Positions 49,562 through 59,862 of a stretch of DNA of 64,000 nucleotides are shown here, piece after piece. Each line of letters begins with the position of its first letter. Positions within the stretch are counted from its first letter, which is position 1. Under the pieces are notes generated by a model. It was not told the origin of the DNA and made no database searches. It saw only the letters and a program-made list of their open reading frames with translations. The position numbers and the translations under genes are program-made. This DNA is from Agromyces salentinus (GTDB taxonomy: Bacteria > Actinomycetota > Actinomycetes > Actinomycetales > Microbacteriaceae), in contig NZ_WBIR01000008.1 in assembly GCF_009749395.1 (NCBI RefSeq), positions 109,418 to 173,417 on the forward strand, written 5' to 3'.

Positions 49562-50023
49562 ATGACGCACCGACCCGAGCGCCGCCCCTTCACCACCCGC
49601 TGGAACGACAACGACCAGTACGGGCACGTGAACAACACGGTCTACTACGAGGCCATGGACACGGCCGTGAACACCTGGATGATCGAGCACGCCGGCCTCG
49701 ACCCCCACGGCGGGGCGCCGATCGGGCTCGTGGTCTCGTCGAGTTGCGAGTTCCGCGCGTCGGCGAGCTTCCCCGAGCCGCTCGAGGTCGCGATCGGCGT
49801 GGAGCGACTGGGGACGTCGAGCATCACGTGGTCGCTCGGCATCCACCGCGCGGGCGGCGGGGGCGACGCCGCCGAGGGCGAGGCCGGCGAGGGCAACGGG
49901 GGCAACGACGGCCCGATCGCCGAGGGCCGGTTCGTGCACGTCTTCGTCGACGCCGCGACGCGGCGACCGGTACCGATCCCGACCGGCATCCGCTCGGCGA
50001 TCGAGACCCGCCTGCTCGCCTGA
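49562..50023 (+). CDS. Acyl-CoA thioesterase, 4-hydroxybenzoyl-CoA thioesterase fold
   Basis: The product is 153 aa. The opening RRPFTTRWNDNDQYGHVNNTVYYEAMD is the hot-dog 4HBT signature; the D-x-Y-G-H-V-N-N motif holds the catalytic region. VSSSCEFRASASFPEPLEVAI follows. A Gly/Glu-rich insertion (AGGGGDAAEGEAGEGNGG) sits at about 100-120 in a surface loop, probably from short DNA repeats. It hydrolyses acyl-CoA to free acid. The start ATG lies 104 nt after the TetR stop, across a cluster of CCGACGG repeats. Confidence 0.88.
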   Translation: MTHRPERRPFTTRWNDNDQYGHVNNTVYYEAMDTAVNTWMIEHAGLDPHGGAPIGLVVSSSCEFRASASFPEPLEVAIGVERLGTSSITWSLGIHRAGGGGDAAEGEAGEGNGGNDGPIAEGRFVHVFVDAATRRPVPIPTGIRSAIETRLLA

Positions 50024-50064
50024 CGCGCGCATCGAGCGGATGCCGCGTGCTCCCGTTTCACGAA

Positions 50065-50086
50065 CATACCGACCGCGCGGTATGCT
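50065..50086 (+). promoter_or_regulatory. TetR-type operator over the kinase-ACAD-ligase promoter
   Basis: CATACCG (50065-50071) and CGGTATG (50078-50084) form a perfect inverted repeat with a 6-bp spacer; TATGCT (50081-50086) is the -10 box. It matches the site at 41960, including the overlap geometry. Confidence 0.82.
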
Positions 50087-50165
50087 GTCGTTGCGAGTCG
50101 CTCCCGGCACTCGCATTCGCACCACGGGTGCGGGCACCACGGCGGTGCCGGAAAGGCGATCGACG

Positions 50166-51239
50166 ATGACCGACACCCCAGGGCTGAACCTCGCGGGCTT
50201 CTCCGAGTGGCTCTCCGAGGCGCACCCCGACCTCGTCGGGGCCTCGCCGACCGCGACCCTCATCGCCGGCGGGCGCAGCAACCTCACCTACCGCGTCGAC
50301 GGCCCGCGCGTACCGCTCATCGTGCGCCGCCCGCCGCTCGGCCACGTGCTCGCGAGCGCTCACGACATGGGTCGGGAGCACCGCGTGATCGGCGCCCTCG
50401 CCGGCTCGGGCGTTCCGGTGCCGCCCGTGGTCGACCTCGTCGACGACACCGAGGCCGCCCGCGTCACCGGCACCCCGTTCTTCGTCATGCACGTGGTCGA
50501 CGGCGTCGTGCTCGCGAGCCCCCGCCAGAACGCCGAGTACACCGCGTCGGGTCTGCACGGCCTCGGGCTCGAGTTCGCCGCGACGCTCGCGCGGCTCCAC
50601 ACGCTGGACGCGGCATCCGTCGGCCTCGCCGACTTCGGTCGCCCCGACGGCTACCTCGAGCGGCAGTTGCGCACCTGGCGACGCCAGCTCGAGGCCTCGC
50701 GCAGCCGTGACCTGCCGGAGCTGGACCGCCTCCAGGAACGGCTCGAGGAGCGGATGCCGCCGGCCGGCGACATCCGGAGCGGCATCGTCCACGGCGACTA
50801 CCGCCTCGACAACGCGATCATCGCCGGGCCCGCGGATGCGCCGCGCATCGCCGCGATCCTCGACTGGGAGATGGCCACGCTCGGCGACCCGCTCGTCGAC
50901 CTCGGCATGCTCGGCATGTACTGGAACATCGCCTCGCTCGCACCCGACGCCGTCGGCCTCACCCGGAGCGCGGTCGACCCCGCCGCGGGCTATCCCGAGT
51001 TCGACGAGCTCGTCGACCACTACGCCGAGGCAGCCCGCATCCGCACGCCCGACCTGACCTGGTACCGCGCGTTCGCGGCGTACAAGCTCGCCGTCATCCT
51101 GGAGGGCATCCACTACCGCTACCGGCAGGGCCAGACCCTCGGCGACGGATTCGACCGTATCGGCCAACTCGTCGAGCCGCTCGCGAGCACGGGCCTCGCG
51201 CACGCCACCGACTCGACCACGACGAACACGGGAGTCTGA
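50166..51239 (+). CDS. Aminoglycoside-phosphotransferase-like kinase (ACAD10/11 N-domain type)
   Basis: The product is 357 aa. It has the APH fold: SNLTYRVDG and PLIVRRPPLG (ATP-binding Lys region), IVHGDYRLDNAI (HGDxxxxN catalytic Brenner-type motif) and LDWEMATLGDPLVDLGML (second Asp). Proteins of this class sit beside or are fused to acyl-CoA dehydrogenases (human ACAD10/11, LvaA in the levulinate pathway), where the kinase phosphorylates the 4-hydroxyl of a hydroxyacyl-CoA. Here it precedes the ACAD by 3 nt, so the same role is likely (inference). GAAAGG precedes the ATG. Confidence 0.92.
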   Translation: MTDTPGLNLAGFSEWLSEAHPDLVGASPTATLIAGGRSNLTYRVDGPRVPLIVRRPPLGHVLASAHDMGREHRVIGALAGSGVPVPPVVDLVDDTEAARVTGTPFFVMHVVDGVVLASPRQNAEYTASGLHGLGLEFAATLARLHTLDAASVGLADFGRPDGYLERQLRTWRRQLEASRSRDLPELDRLQERLEERMPPAGDIRSGIVHGDYRLDNAIIAGPADAPRIAAILDWEMATLGDPLVDLGMLGMYWNIASLAPDAVGLTRSAVDPAAGYPEFDELVDHYAEAARIRTPDLTWYRAFAAYKLAVILEGIHYRYRQGQTLGDGFDRIGQLVEPLASTGLAHATDSTTTNTGV

Positions 51240-51242
51240 CGC

Positions 51243-52454
51243 ATGGAATTCAGCCACGACCAGCGCACGCTCGACCTCATCGACCGCGTCGAGGCGTTCG
51301 TGCACGAGCGGGCGATCCTGGCCGAGCGGGTGCTCGACGAGCAGCTCGCCGCGACGCCGGGCGAGTGGAGCTTCCGACCCGTGGTCGGGGAACTGCGCGA
51401 CGCCGCCCGCGCCGAGGGCCTCTGGAACCTCTTCCTCCCCGGCGAGCGCGGCGCCGGCCTCACGAACGTGCAGTACGCGCCGCTCGCGGAGCGCACCGGA
51501 TGGTCGCCGCGGCTCGCACCCGTCGCGTTCAACTGCGCCGCGCCCGACACGGGCAACATGGAGGTCCTCGCCGACTTCGGCACCCCCGACCAGCAGGCGG
51601 AATGGCTCGAGCCGCTGCTCGCGGGCGACATCCGCTCGTCCTTCTGCATGACCGAGCCGGATGTCGCGTCGTCGGACGCGACGAACATCGCGACCCGCAT
51701 CCGCCGCGACGGCGACTCGTACGTGATCACCGGCCGCAAGTGGTGGTCCACGGGCGCGATGAACCCGGATGCCGCGATCTTCATCGTCATGGGCCAGACC
51801 GACCCCGACGCCGAGCGGCACCGGCAGCAGTCGATGATCCTCGTGCCCCGCGACACTCCGGGCGTGCGCATCATCCGCCCGCTCACCGTGTTCGGCTACG
51901 ACGACCGCGACCACGGCGGTCACGCGGAGATCGCCTTCGACGACGTGCGCGTGCCGGCCGCGAACCTCATCGCCGGCGAGGGCGAGGGGTTCGCGATCGC
52001 GCAGGCTCGGCTCGGGCCCGGCCGCATCCACCACTGCATGCGCGCCATCGGCATGGCCGAGCGCGCCCTCTCCCTCGTGCAGGAGCGTGCGAACGCCCGG
52101 GTCGCGTTCGGACGGCCGCTCGCCGAGCAGGGCGTCGTGCGCGAATGGGTCGCGGAGTCCCGCATCCAGGTCGAGTCGCTGCGCCTGCTCGTGCTGAAGA
52201 CCGCGTGGCTCATGGACACGGTCGGCAACCGCAGGGCGATGACCGAGATCCAGGCCATCAAGATCGCCGTGCCGCGGGCCGTGCAGCAGATCCTCGACCG
52301 CGCCATCCAGCTCTTCGGCGCCGCCGGCGTCTCGGGCGACCAGCCGCTCGCCGAGATGTTCGCCGGCGCCCGCTCGCTGCGCTTGGCCGACGGGCCCGAC
52401 GAGGTGCACCTGAACGCCCTCGGCCGTGCCGAGCTGAAGGCGCCACGGCGCTGA
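51243..52454 (+). CDS. Acyl-CoA dehydrogenase (ACAD10/11-like)
   Basis: The product is 403 aa, starting MEFSHDQRTLDLIDRVEAFV. SSFCMTEPDVASSDATNIATRI, YVITGRKWWSTGAMNPDAAIF, GPGRIHHCMRAIGMAERALSL and FGAAGVSGDQPLAEMFAGARSL are the ACAD10/11-class motifs, including the R-I-H-H-C-M-R block that distinguishes this class from chain-shortening enzymes. It follows the kinase by 3 nt and precedes the CoA ligase by 85 nt. The predicted reaction is phosphate elimination/rearrangement of 4-phospho-acyl-CoA or alpha,beta-dehydrogenation; experimental proof is lacking here. Confidence 0.93.
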   Translation: MEFSHDQRTLDLIDRVEAFVHERAILAERVLDEQLAATPGEWSFRPVVGELRDAARAEGLWNLFLPGERGAGLTNVQYAPLAERTGWSPRLAPVAFNCAAPDTGNMEVLADFGTPDQQAEWLEPLLAGDIRSSFCMTEPDVASSDATNIATRIRRDGDSYVITGRKWWSTGAMNPDAAIFIVMGQTDPDAERHRQQSMILVPRDTPGVRIIRPLTVFGYDDRDHGGHAEIAFDDVRVPAANLIAGEGEGFAIAQARLGPGRIHHCMRAIGMAERALSLVQERANARVAFGRPLAEQGVVREWVAESRIQVESLRLLVLKTAWLMDTVGNRRAMTEIQAIKIAVPRAVQQILDRAIQLFGAAGVSGDQPLAEMFAGARSLRLADGPDEVHLNALGRAELKAPRR

Positions 52455-52539
52455 CGGCCGCTGCTGCCCCTCACGGCGACCGGCCAACCGCCCGACCGGC
52501 CCTCCCTGCTCCATCAACGACGATGAAAGGAACCCCAGC

Positions 52540-54165
<1,626 letters not shown>

Positions 54166-54222
54166 GCCCCGGGCGCCGCGATGCGATGAGCCCCGCGGGC
54201 CCCGGACACGAGATACTGGAGT

Positions 54223-54492
54223 ATGTCCTCCTCTGTCGAACGTCGCTCCAATCCGACTGCCTGGGCCGCATTCTGGGTCGCACTGGCGGGCCTCGTGCTC
54301 ATGCCCATCCCGCTGTTCATCGGCCTGATCCTCGGCGGTGGCCTCTCGATCATCGCGGCCGTCCTCGCCGTCATCGCCCTCCTGAAGGGGCTGTCGCGCA
54401 GCGGCAAGGGCATCGCACCGGTCGTGTTCGCCGCGATCTTCATCGCGCTCACGTGGGGCGGCATCTCGATCGGCGGCGGCACCATCTGGTAG
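54223..54492 (+). CDS. Small membrane protein of unknown function
   Basis: The product is 89 aa. Two to three hydrophobic stretches (WAAFWVALAGLVLMPIPLFI, GGLSIIAAVLAVIALLKGL, VVFAAIFIALTWGGISI) follow a short polar start MSSSVERRSNPT. I do not recognise a functional family; DUF4190-like small membrane proteins share the Gly-rich helix style. GATACT ends five bases before the ATG, so a leaderless mRNA is possible. A terminator follows. Confidence 0.7.
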   Translation: MSSSVERRSNPTAWAAFWVALAGLVLMPIPLFIGLILGGGLSIIAAVLAVIALLKGLSRSGKGIAPVVFAAIFIALTWGGISIGGGTIW

Positions 54493-54499
54493 CGGACCG

Positions 54500-54539
54500 G
54501 GTCGCCCGGGCGCTCGAGGACCCTCGAGCGGGCGCGACC
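54500..54539 (+). terminator. Hairpin terminator
   Basis: CGCTCGAGG (54511-54519) pairs with CCTCGAGCG (54522-54530), extended outward by GGTCGC/GCGACC. It starts 8 nt after the stop of the small membrane protein. A second 8-bp hairpin, GTGGGTGC/GCACCCAC (54544-54574), serves the opposing MerR gene. Confidence 0.75.
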
Positions 54540-54583
54540 GTCCGTGGGTGCACCGCGTCAGCGCGAGCACCCACGTCAGCGCG

Positions 54584-54931
54584 TCAGCGCGAGTTGGCTT
54601 CCAGGTAGGAGCCCAACGCCGTCTCGACGTCCTTCAACCGCTCGGCCCTCGAACGCACGTCCTCGCGGAGTGCGGCGATCCGAGCGAGCAGCTCGGGGCA
54701 GGCCGCCTCGGACTTCTCGCCGACCGTGCAGGGCAGCACCTCCTTCACGAGTGCCGTGGGCAGCCCGATCTCGATGAGCGAGCGGATGGTCTGCACCGTG
54801 GCGACGGCGTTCGCGCCGTAGTCCCGGTATCCGTTGTGCTCGCGGTCGGACGTCAGCAGTCCCTGCTGTTCGTAGTATCGCAGCGATCGGGGGCTGGTCC
54901 GGGTGCGCTCGCTCAGTTCGCCGATCCTCAT
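54584..54931 (-). CDS. MerR family transcriptional regulator
   Basis: The product is 115 aa, starting MRIGELSERTRTSPRSLRYY at 54931 with GGGGAG close upstream. The winged helix reads SLRYYEQQGLLTSDREHNGYRDY, followed by ALVKEVLPCTVGEKSEAACPELLAR, whose two cysteines might bind a ligand or metal, and a dimer helix LREDVRSRAERLKDVETAL. It is divergent from the SDR gene at 54980 whose promoter has the long spacer typical of MerR control. Confidence 0.9.
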   Translation of the reverse strand: MRIGELSERTRTSPRSLRYYEQQGLLTSDREHNGYRDYGANAVATVQTIRSLIEIGLPTALVKEVLPCTVGEKSEAACPELLARIAALREDVRSRAERLKDVETALGSYLEANSR

Positions 54932-54941
54932 GCCGCTCCCC

Positions 54942-54979
54942 TTGACCTTGACGTTGATGTCAGACTTTACGCTGCCGAC
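54942..54979 (+). promoter_or_regulatory. MerR-type promoter of the SDR gene
   Basis: TTGACC (54942-54947) and TACGCT (54968-54973) are 20 bp apart, too far for normal RNA polymerase contact but right for MerR untwisting. TGAC-GTTGAT-GTCA lies inside the spacer as a dyad. TACGCT ends six bases before the ATG, so the transcript is leaderless. Confidence 0.65.
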
Positions 54980-56005
54980 ATGACGAACAACATGCGCGTA
55001 CGGCTGACCGATCCGTTGTCCACCACGAGGGACCTGACCGGGCACCGGGCGGTCGTGACCGGCGGCACCGGCGGCCTCGGCGCCATCACCACGCGCACCC
55101 TCGCCGCCCGGGGCGCGACCGTGATCGTCGGGGCCCGCGGCACCGAGCGCGGCGAGCAGGTGCGGCAGGCGCTCCTCGCCGAGCACCGACTTCCGCAGGA
55201 CCGCATCCGGGTCCTCCCGCTCGACCTGATCGACCCCGATTCCATCCATCGATTCGCCGATCTCGTCGGACGCGACCCCCTCGACACGCTCGTCCTGAAC
55301 GCCGCCATGAGCAGCGTCCCGTTCGGACGGGATCGGAACGGCACGGAACGCCAGTTCGCCACGAACCACCTGGGCCACTTCGCCCTGACCGGGCGGCTGC
55401 TTCCCGCGCTCCGGTCAGCGGCGAGCGCACGGATCATCACCGTCTCCTCGTCGCTCTACCCGAGCGGGAAGCTGGACCTGGACCGTCTGGCAGACGCGTC
55501 GGGCTACTCGCCCGGCCGCGCGTACATCCGGTCCAAGCTCGCCAATGCGATGTTCGCCGTCGAGCTGAACCGGCGACTCGAGGCGACCGGCAGCGCAGCC
55601 AGGAGCTTCGGTGCGCACCCCGGCATGGCGCGCACGCCCCTCCACACCACGTATCCGTCGCGCGCGACGCGGGCGGCGACCGGCATCCTCGCCCGCGTGA
55701 TCGGTCGGGAGCCCGAGCCTGCGGACATCGGCGTCCTGGCCGCCGCCCTGAGCGACGGCGTCTCGCCGCAGCTCTTCTGGGGCCCGGGCGGATCGAAGGC
55801 GAACCCGTATGCCGTCGGCGTCCCGTACGCCCGCCGAGCCACGGACCTTCGGTCGGCCGTCGAGCTGTGGGACGCATCCGAACGACTGACCGGAGTCCGG
55901 TACCTCTCCAGAACGGCACCGGCCTCCGGAACGTCGCCTGCCTCCGGAACGGCACCGGCCTCCGGAACGTCCCACTCGGGCCCGCAGGCCTCGCGCGCAG
56001 GCTGA
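54980..56005 (+). CDS. Short-chain dehydrogenase (retinol-dehydrogenase-like)
   Basis: The product is 341 aa. TGGTGGLGAITTRTLAARG is the cofactor motif, LNAAMSS the N-x-A region, TVSSSLYPSG the catalytic Ser and YIRSKLAN the Tyr-x3-Lys. The mid part HLGHFALTGRLLPAL and AHPGMARTPLH are typical of the WWOX/retinol-dehydrogenase-like SDRs. The last 25 residues repeat (A/S)PASGT from short DNA repeats and are unlikely to be part of the fold. The divergent MerR protein probably activates it. The substrate is unknown. Confidence 0.88.
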   Translation: MTNNMRVRLTDPLSTTRDLTGHRAVVTGGTGGLGAITTRTLAARGATVIVGARGTERGEQVRQALLAEHRLPQDRIRVLPLDLIDPDSIHRFADLVGRDPLDTLVLNAAMSSVPFGRDRNGTERQFATNHLGHFALTGRLLPALRSAASARIITVSSSLYPSGKLDLDRLADASGYSPGRAYIRSKLANAMFAVELNRRLEATGSAARSFGAHPGMARTPLHTTYPSRATRAATGILARVIGREPEPADIGVLAAALSDGVSPQLFWGPGGSKANPYAVGVPYARRATDLRSAVELWDASERLTGVRYLSRTAPASGTSPASGTAPASGTSHSGPQASRAG

Positions 56006-56150
56006 GCGCTCGCGGGTCGACGCCGGGTGGCGGTCACCGTCACCGGGCACGCGACCCGGATGCCGCCGGGACATGCCCACCTCGGCGCGCCCCGCGGTAC
56101 CGTGAGGTCTGGCTTCATTCGTCAATGGCCGACGCGTGGTGAGGAGCAGC

Positions 56151-56888
56151 ATGGGCACGATCATCCACCAGCCCGCCGCACAGGTGATGGCGGGGCACGC
56201 GGTCGGCATCCTGCTGCTGAACACCGGCTACCCCATCATCCCCGGCAACGTCGCGAACGCGTCGACCTATGGCTACCCCGTCCGGTTCAAGGTCGTCGAA
56301 GGCGCCGACAGCCCGCGGCTCATCGGTGGCGATCCGACCCTGCTCGAGCCGATCCTCGCCGCCGCGCGAGAGCTCGTCGCAGACGGCTGCCGTGCGATCG
56401 TGGGCGCGTGCGGGTACTTCGCCCGCTTCCAGCGCGAGCTCGCCGAGGCGTTGCCGGTGCCGGTGTTCCTGTCCAGCCTCTGCCAGGTGCCGATGGTGCT
56501 CGCAGCGCTGCAGCCGCGGCAACGGTTGGGCATCCTCTGCGCGAAGCGGAGCAGCCTCGACGAGCGGATGCTGGCCGCGGTCGGCATCCGCGAGGACGCA
56601 CCGATCGTCGTGGCGGGCATGGAGCACAGTCCCGGCTTCCGCGGAGCGATCCTCGAGGACCAGGGCTGGATGGACCTCGATCAGGTGCGCGACGAGGTCG
56701 TCGGGGCGGCCGTGGAGCTCGTGAGGGCCAACCCCGACATCGGCGCCCTGCTCCTCGAATGCAGCGACATGCCCCCGTACGCCAAGCAGATCCAGGATGC
56801 CACGGGCCTTCCGGTGTGGGACTTCGTCACCCTGATCGACTGGATCCATTCGAGCGTCGTCAGGCGCGCCTACGACGGCTTCATCTGA
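56151..56888 (+). CDS. Aspartate/glutamate/hydantoin racemase family protein
   Basis: The product is 245 aa, with GAGGAG before the ATG at 56151. Two cysteines in the positions expected for a two-base racemase appear in IVGACGYFARFQ (about 85) and LLLECSDMPPYA (about 205). AVGILLLNTGYPIIPGNVAN opens the Asp/Glu racemase fold. Members racemise amino acids or isomerise related acids such as maleate or hydantoins; the substrate is not identifiable. It stands alone and converges with the sugar operon. Confidence 0.87.
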   Translation: MGTIIHQPAAQVMAGHAVGILLLNTGYPIIPGNVANASTYGYPVRFKVVEGADSPRLIGGDPTLLEPILAAARELVADGCRAIVGACGYFARFQRELAEALPVPVFLSSLCQVPMVLAALQPRQRLGILCAKRSSLDERMLAAVGIREDAPIVVAGMEHSPGFRGAILEDQGWMDLDQVRDEVVGAAVELVRANPDIGALLLECSDMPPYAKQIQDATGLPVWDFVTLIDWIHSSVVRRAYDGFI

Positions 56889-56912
56889 CGGCTGCGGGGC
56901 TACCCGCCCGTC
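56887..56912. terminator. Bidirectional hairpin between convergent genes
   Basis: GACGG pairs with CCGTC and GCGGG with CCCGC around a GCTA loop with a two-base bulge. It overlaps the stop codons of both the racemase and the glycosidase gene. Confidence 0.7.
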
Positions 56913-57901
56913 GGCTGGATGACCTCCTCGTGGTCGAGGAGATGATCGAACCGCCCGTCGCTCACTCGGAGTCGACCGTCGGGCGCCCATGACACGGGCA
57001 TCGGATCGGAGAGGGACCCGACGAAGTTGCCGCCGGCGTCGACGTGGTGGAAGGCGAAGAGGACCCACCCGCCGTCCCGATCCTGAACCAGGCGTCCCGC
57101 GTAGAGCGTCTCGTCGGTCAGGCGGACCGCGCGCTCGATCGGGAAGAGCGCCTCCCCGTCCGTGAGGGGGACGGCCCAGACACCCCCTCCGCCCGGGGAC
57201 CGGCGCGACGCGCTCATCTCGTTCGCGAGACAGCTGAAGATGAGCACGCCGCGACCGTCGATCCACGCCACCTGGGGGACTTCCAGCTGCCCGAATCCGG
57301 CCCCGGGCGTCGAGGCCGGTGGCTGCACCGACCACGTGACGAGGTCGTCCGAGGTCGCGACGCCGATGACCCCGCGGTCGTCGGCGTCGCCCGTGTTCGC
57401 GCGAGCCGTGACGAGCATGCGCCATCCCGGTCCGTCCGGGGCGGGAGAGACCCACGGGTCGCGCCAGGCCTCGTCGAACCACTGACCGGTCCCGTACTTC
57501 TCGTACCACCGGGGGTCTGCCTCGGTGACGGCGCCCGGCTGTTTCCGCCACGTGGAGAGGTCGGTCGAGGTCGCCGTCCCCACGCGTTGGACGAGGCCGC
57601 CTTCGGCCTTCGAGGTGCCGGTGTAGAACAGCCGCCAGGCGCCATCCGCATCACGGACGATGGAGCCGGTCCAGGTCGTGCAGTCGTCGAACGCCGGCTC
57701 GTCCGAGACGATGAGCGCATCACGTACTTCGCGCCAGGTCCGGAGGTCGTCGGAGACGGCATGCCCGATGGTCACGTGGAAGTGGCGCCGGTTCGGGTCG
57801 CCGAGCGCCCGTGAGGCCTTGAGGTAGAACACGTGGTGGTTCGTTCCGTCGTCTGCGAACCACATGTCCCAGGTCCAGACGTCGGGAAGCGTGTACGGCA
57901 T
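56900..57901 (-). CDS. Intracellular glycoside hydrolase, GH32/43/68-like five-blade propeller
   Basis: The product is 333 aa and has no signal peptide. WTWDMWFADDG near the start supplies the likely nucleophile Asp; WTGSIVRDADGAWRLFYTG, AWRDPWVSP (the conserved RDP transition-state-stabilising motif) and QLEVPQVAW (acid/base Glu) follow as expected for beta-propeller glycosidases of clan J/GH43. Homologues are common beside sugar ABC importers. The sugar is unknown; fructans, sucrose-type or arabinan-type oligomers are possible. Its ATG overlaps the permease stop by one base. Confidence 0.87.
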   Translation of the reverse strand: MPYTLPDVWTWDMWFADDGTNHHVFYLKASRALGDPNRRHFHVTIGHAVSDDLRTWREVRDALIVSDEPAFDDCTTWTGSIVRDADGAWRLFYTGTSKAEGGLVQRVGTATSTDLSTWRKQPGAVTEADPRWYEKYGTGQWFDEAWRDPWVSPAPDGPGWRMLVTARANTGDADDRGVIGVATSDDLVTWSVQPPASTPGAGFGQLEVPQVAWIDGRGVLIFSCLANEMSASRRSPGGGGVWAVPLTDGEALFPIERAVRLTDETLYAGRLVQDRDGGWVLFAFHHVDAGGNFVGSLSDPMPVSWAPDGRLRVSDGRFDHLLDHEEVIQPTGG

Positions 57902-58836
57902 CAGCCTTTGACTCCTGAGGATGCGATCGAGTTGATGAAGGAACGTTGGAACGCGATGAAGAGCGCCACGACGGGCACCGTGATGAGTGAGGAGTACGCC
58001 ATGACCTGACCCCACGACACGTTGAGCTGGAAGAAGTACTGGAGCCCCACCATGACGGGCCGCAACTCCTCGCTCTGGATGACCATCAGCGGCCACAGGT
58101 AGGAGTTCCAGGCCGGGAGGAAGGTCAGGATCGACACCGTCGCGATGGCCGGCCCCGAGAGCGGCATCACGATGCGGGAGTAGATGGTGAACCAGCCGGC
58201 GCCGTCGACCCGTGCCGCTTCGTCCAGTTCCCGCGGAATCGAGGAGAAGAACTGGTAGAAGAGGTACACCGAGAACGCGTTGGCGATGAACGGGACGATC
58301 TGCACGTGGTACGTGTTCAGCCAGCCCTGGGTGAACGCGAGGCTGAACCCGTCGGCCTCCAATGCGGGGAGCTTGTTGACCCACCACAGCAGCGGCAGCG
58401 CGAGCGTCTCGAACGGCACGATCAGGGTCGCGAGGATGACGGTGAGGACGAATCCCCGTCCTCGCCACCGCAACCGCGACAGGGCGAAGGCGGCCATGCT
58501 GTTGATGAGCACGCCGAGGACCACGGTCGCGCAGGAGATGACCACCGAGTTGAGGAGGAACTGCCAGAACGGCACCCGGTCGAAGACGCCGGTGTAGTTG
58601 TCGAGCGACACGTCGCCGACCGGCGCGAGCGCACGCCAGGATCCCAGGTCGGCGAAGATCTGCAGGTCGGGCTTGAGCGACGAGATGAGCATGAAGACGA
58701 TCGGGAGTGCGAAGAACACGGCGAGTGCGCCGCGGACGACCGTGATGCCCACTCGCCTCCTCGCGGGCGGCCGGCTCCTGGTCGCGCGGTCGGGGGTGTC
58801 GACGTCCGGGAGGACGAGGGCTTCGGTGGCGGTCAC
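57901..58836 (-). CDS. Carbohydrate ABC transporter permease (MalG type)
   Basis: The product is 311 aa from a GTG at 58836 (AGGAG upstream). About 30 polar residues precede six helices. The EAA loop is RELDEAARVDGAGWFTIYSR. LPAWNSYLWPLMVIQSEE and the closing QRSFINSIASSGVKG are MalG/CUT1 type. It is the fourth gene of the LacI-binding protein-permease-permease-hydrolase operon. Confidence 0.94.
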   Translation of the reverse strand: MTATEALVLPDVDTPDRATRSRPPARRRVGITVVRGALAVFFALPIVFMLISSLKPDLQIFADLGSWRALAPVGDVSLDNYTGVFDRVPFWQFLLNSVVISCATVVLGVLINSMAAFALSRLRWRGRGFVLTVILATLIVPFETLALPLLWWVNKLPALEADGFSLAFTQGWLNTYHVQIVPFIANAFSVYLFYQFFSSIPRELDEAARVDGAGWFTIYSRIVMPLSGPAIATVSILTFLPAWNSYLWPLMVIQSEELRPVMVGLQYFFQLNVSWGQVMAYSSLITVPVVALFIAFQRSFINSIASSGVKG

Positions 58837-58841
58837 GAGCC

Positions 58842-59789
58842 TCAGCTCCTTTCGCGGGTGAGGTAGCGCTGGATGCCCGAGATGACGAGCACCATGGCGA
58901 AGAAGACGAGGGAGATGGCCGAGGCCAGCCCGGTCTGGAGCTGTTGGTACCCGGTTCGGACCGCTTGGTAGACGACGGTGGTCGTGCTGTCGAGCGGGCC
59001 GCCCTGGGTCATCACGGCGATCTGCGTGAACAGGCTGAACGACGCGATCGTGATGGTGACGAGGATCAGCGTCGCGGTCTGCCGGAGTCCTGGCCAGGTG
59101 ACGTATCGGAACTGCTGGAGCTTGTTCGCCCCGTCGATCTCGGACGCCTCGTACAGCTCGGCCGGAATGGTCTGCAGCCCGGCCAGCCAGATCACCATGT
59201 GGAAGGCGACGCCCTGCCAGATGGACATGAACATGATCGCGGGCAGGGCCCAGACCGGGTCGTTCAGCCAGTCGATCGGGTCGTATGCCCCGCCGGTGAC
59301 GCGGCCGAGGAACTGGTTGATCAACCCGTCCTTCTCGTACATGAACCGCCAGAGGAGCGAGACGACGACCATCGAGGTCACCACCGGGAGGAAGTACACG
59401 GTTCGGAAGAAGTTCGTGCCGCGGACCTTCGCATTCACGAGGAGGGCGAGGAGCAGCGCCGAGCCGGCCTGCACCGGGACGACGACCAGGGCGAAGGCGA
59501 AGGTGTTCCGAACGGACGCCCAGAACACCGGATCCGTGAACAGGTAGGCGAAGTTGTCCAGGCCGACGAATTCACCCGGGCGGGGCGAGATCAGGCGGGT
59601 GTTCGTGAAGGCCAGCCCGAACGCCAGCACGATGGGGATGATCAGGAACAGGATGAACAGCACCAGTGCCGGACTGATCATCCACGCGGCCGCGGTGCGT
59701 TCGCCCTTCAGCGTGCGGGACGGCCGGTGCTGCCCGGTGCCGTCGGATGCGGCTGCCTGGCGTGGGGGTGCAGTGGTGCGAGTGGTCAT
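58842..59789 (-). CDS. Carbohydrate ABC transporter permease (MalF type)
   Basis: The product is 315 aa, starting MTTRTTAPPRQAAASDGTGQ. Six helices carry the EAA motif ELYEASEIDGANKLQQFRYV. YFLPVVTSMVVVSLLWRFMY and TQGGPLDSTTTVVYQAV are CUT1 features. It starts after a hairpin following the binding protein, so its level is probably lower than that of the binding protein. No ATPase gene is in the operon, as at 29-32 kb. Confidence 0.94.
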   Translation of the reverse strand: MTTRTTAPPRQAAASDGTGQHRPSRTLKGERTAAAWMISPALVLFILFLIIPIVLAFGLAFTNTRLISPRPGEFVGLDNFAYLFTDPVFWASVRNTFAFALVVVPVQAGSALLLALLVNAKVRGTNFFRTVYFLPVVTSMVVVSLLWRFMYEKDGLINQFLGRVTGGAYDPIDWLNDPVWALPAIMFMSIWQGVAFHMVIWLAGLQTIPAELYEASEIDGANKLQQFRYVTWPGLRQTATLILVTITIASFSLFTQIAVMTQGGPLDSTTTVVYQAVRTGYQQLQTGLASAISLVFFAMVLVISGIQRYLTRERS

Positions 59790-59808
59790 GGTTGCCTCTG
59801 TGATGTCA

Positions 59809-59844
59809 GTGGGCGCGGCGCACGGTGGCCGGCGCCGCGCCCAC
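59809..59844 (-). terminator. Intra-operon hairpin after the binding protein gene
   Basis: GTGGGCGCGGCGC and GCGCCGCGCCCAC form a 13-bp perfect stem with a 10-nt loop between the binding-protein stop and the first permease. It probably stabilises the binding-protein mRNA or partly ends transcription. Confidence 0.75.
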
Positions 59845-59862
59845 GAGCGGCGACGTTCCGAA

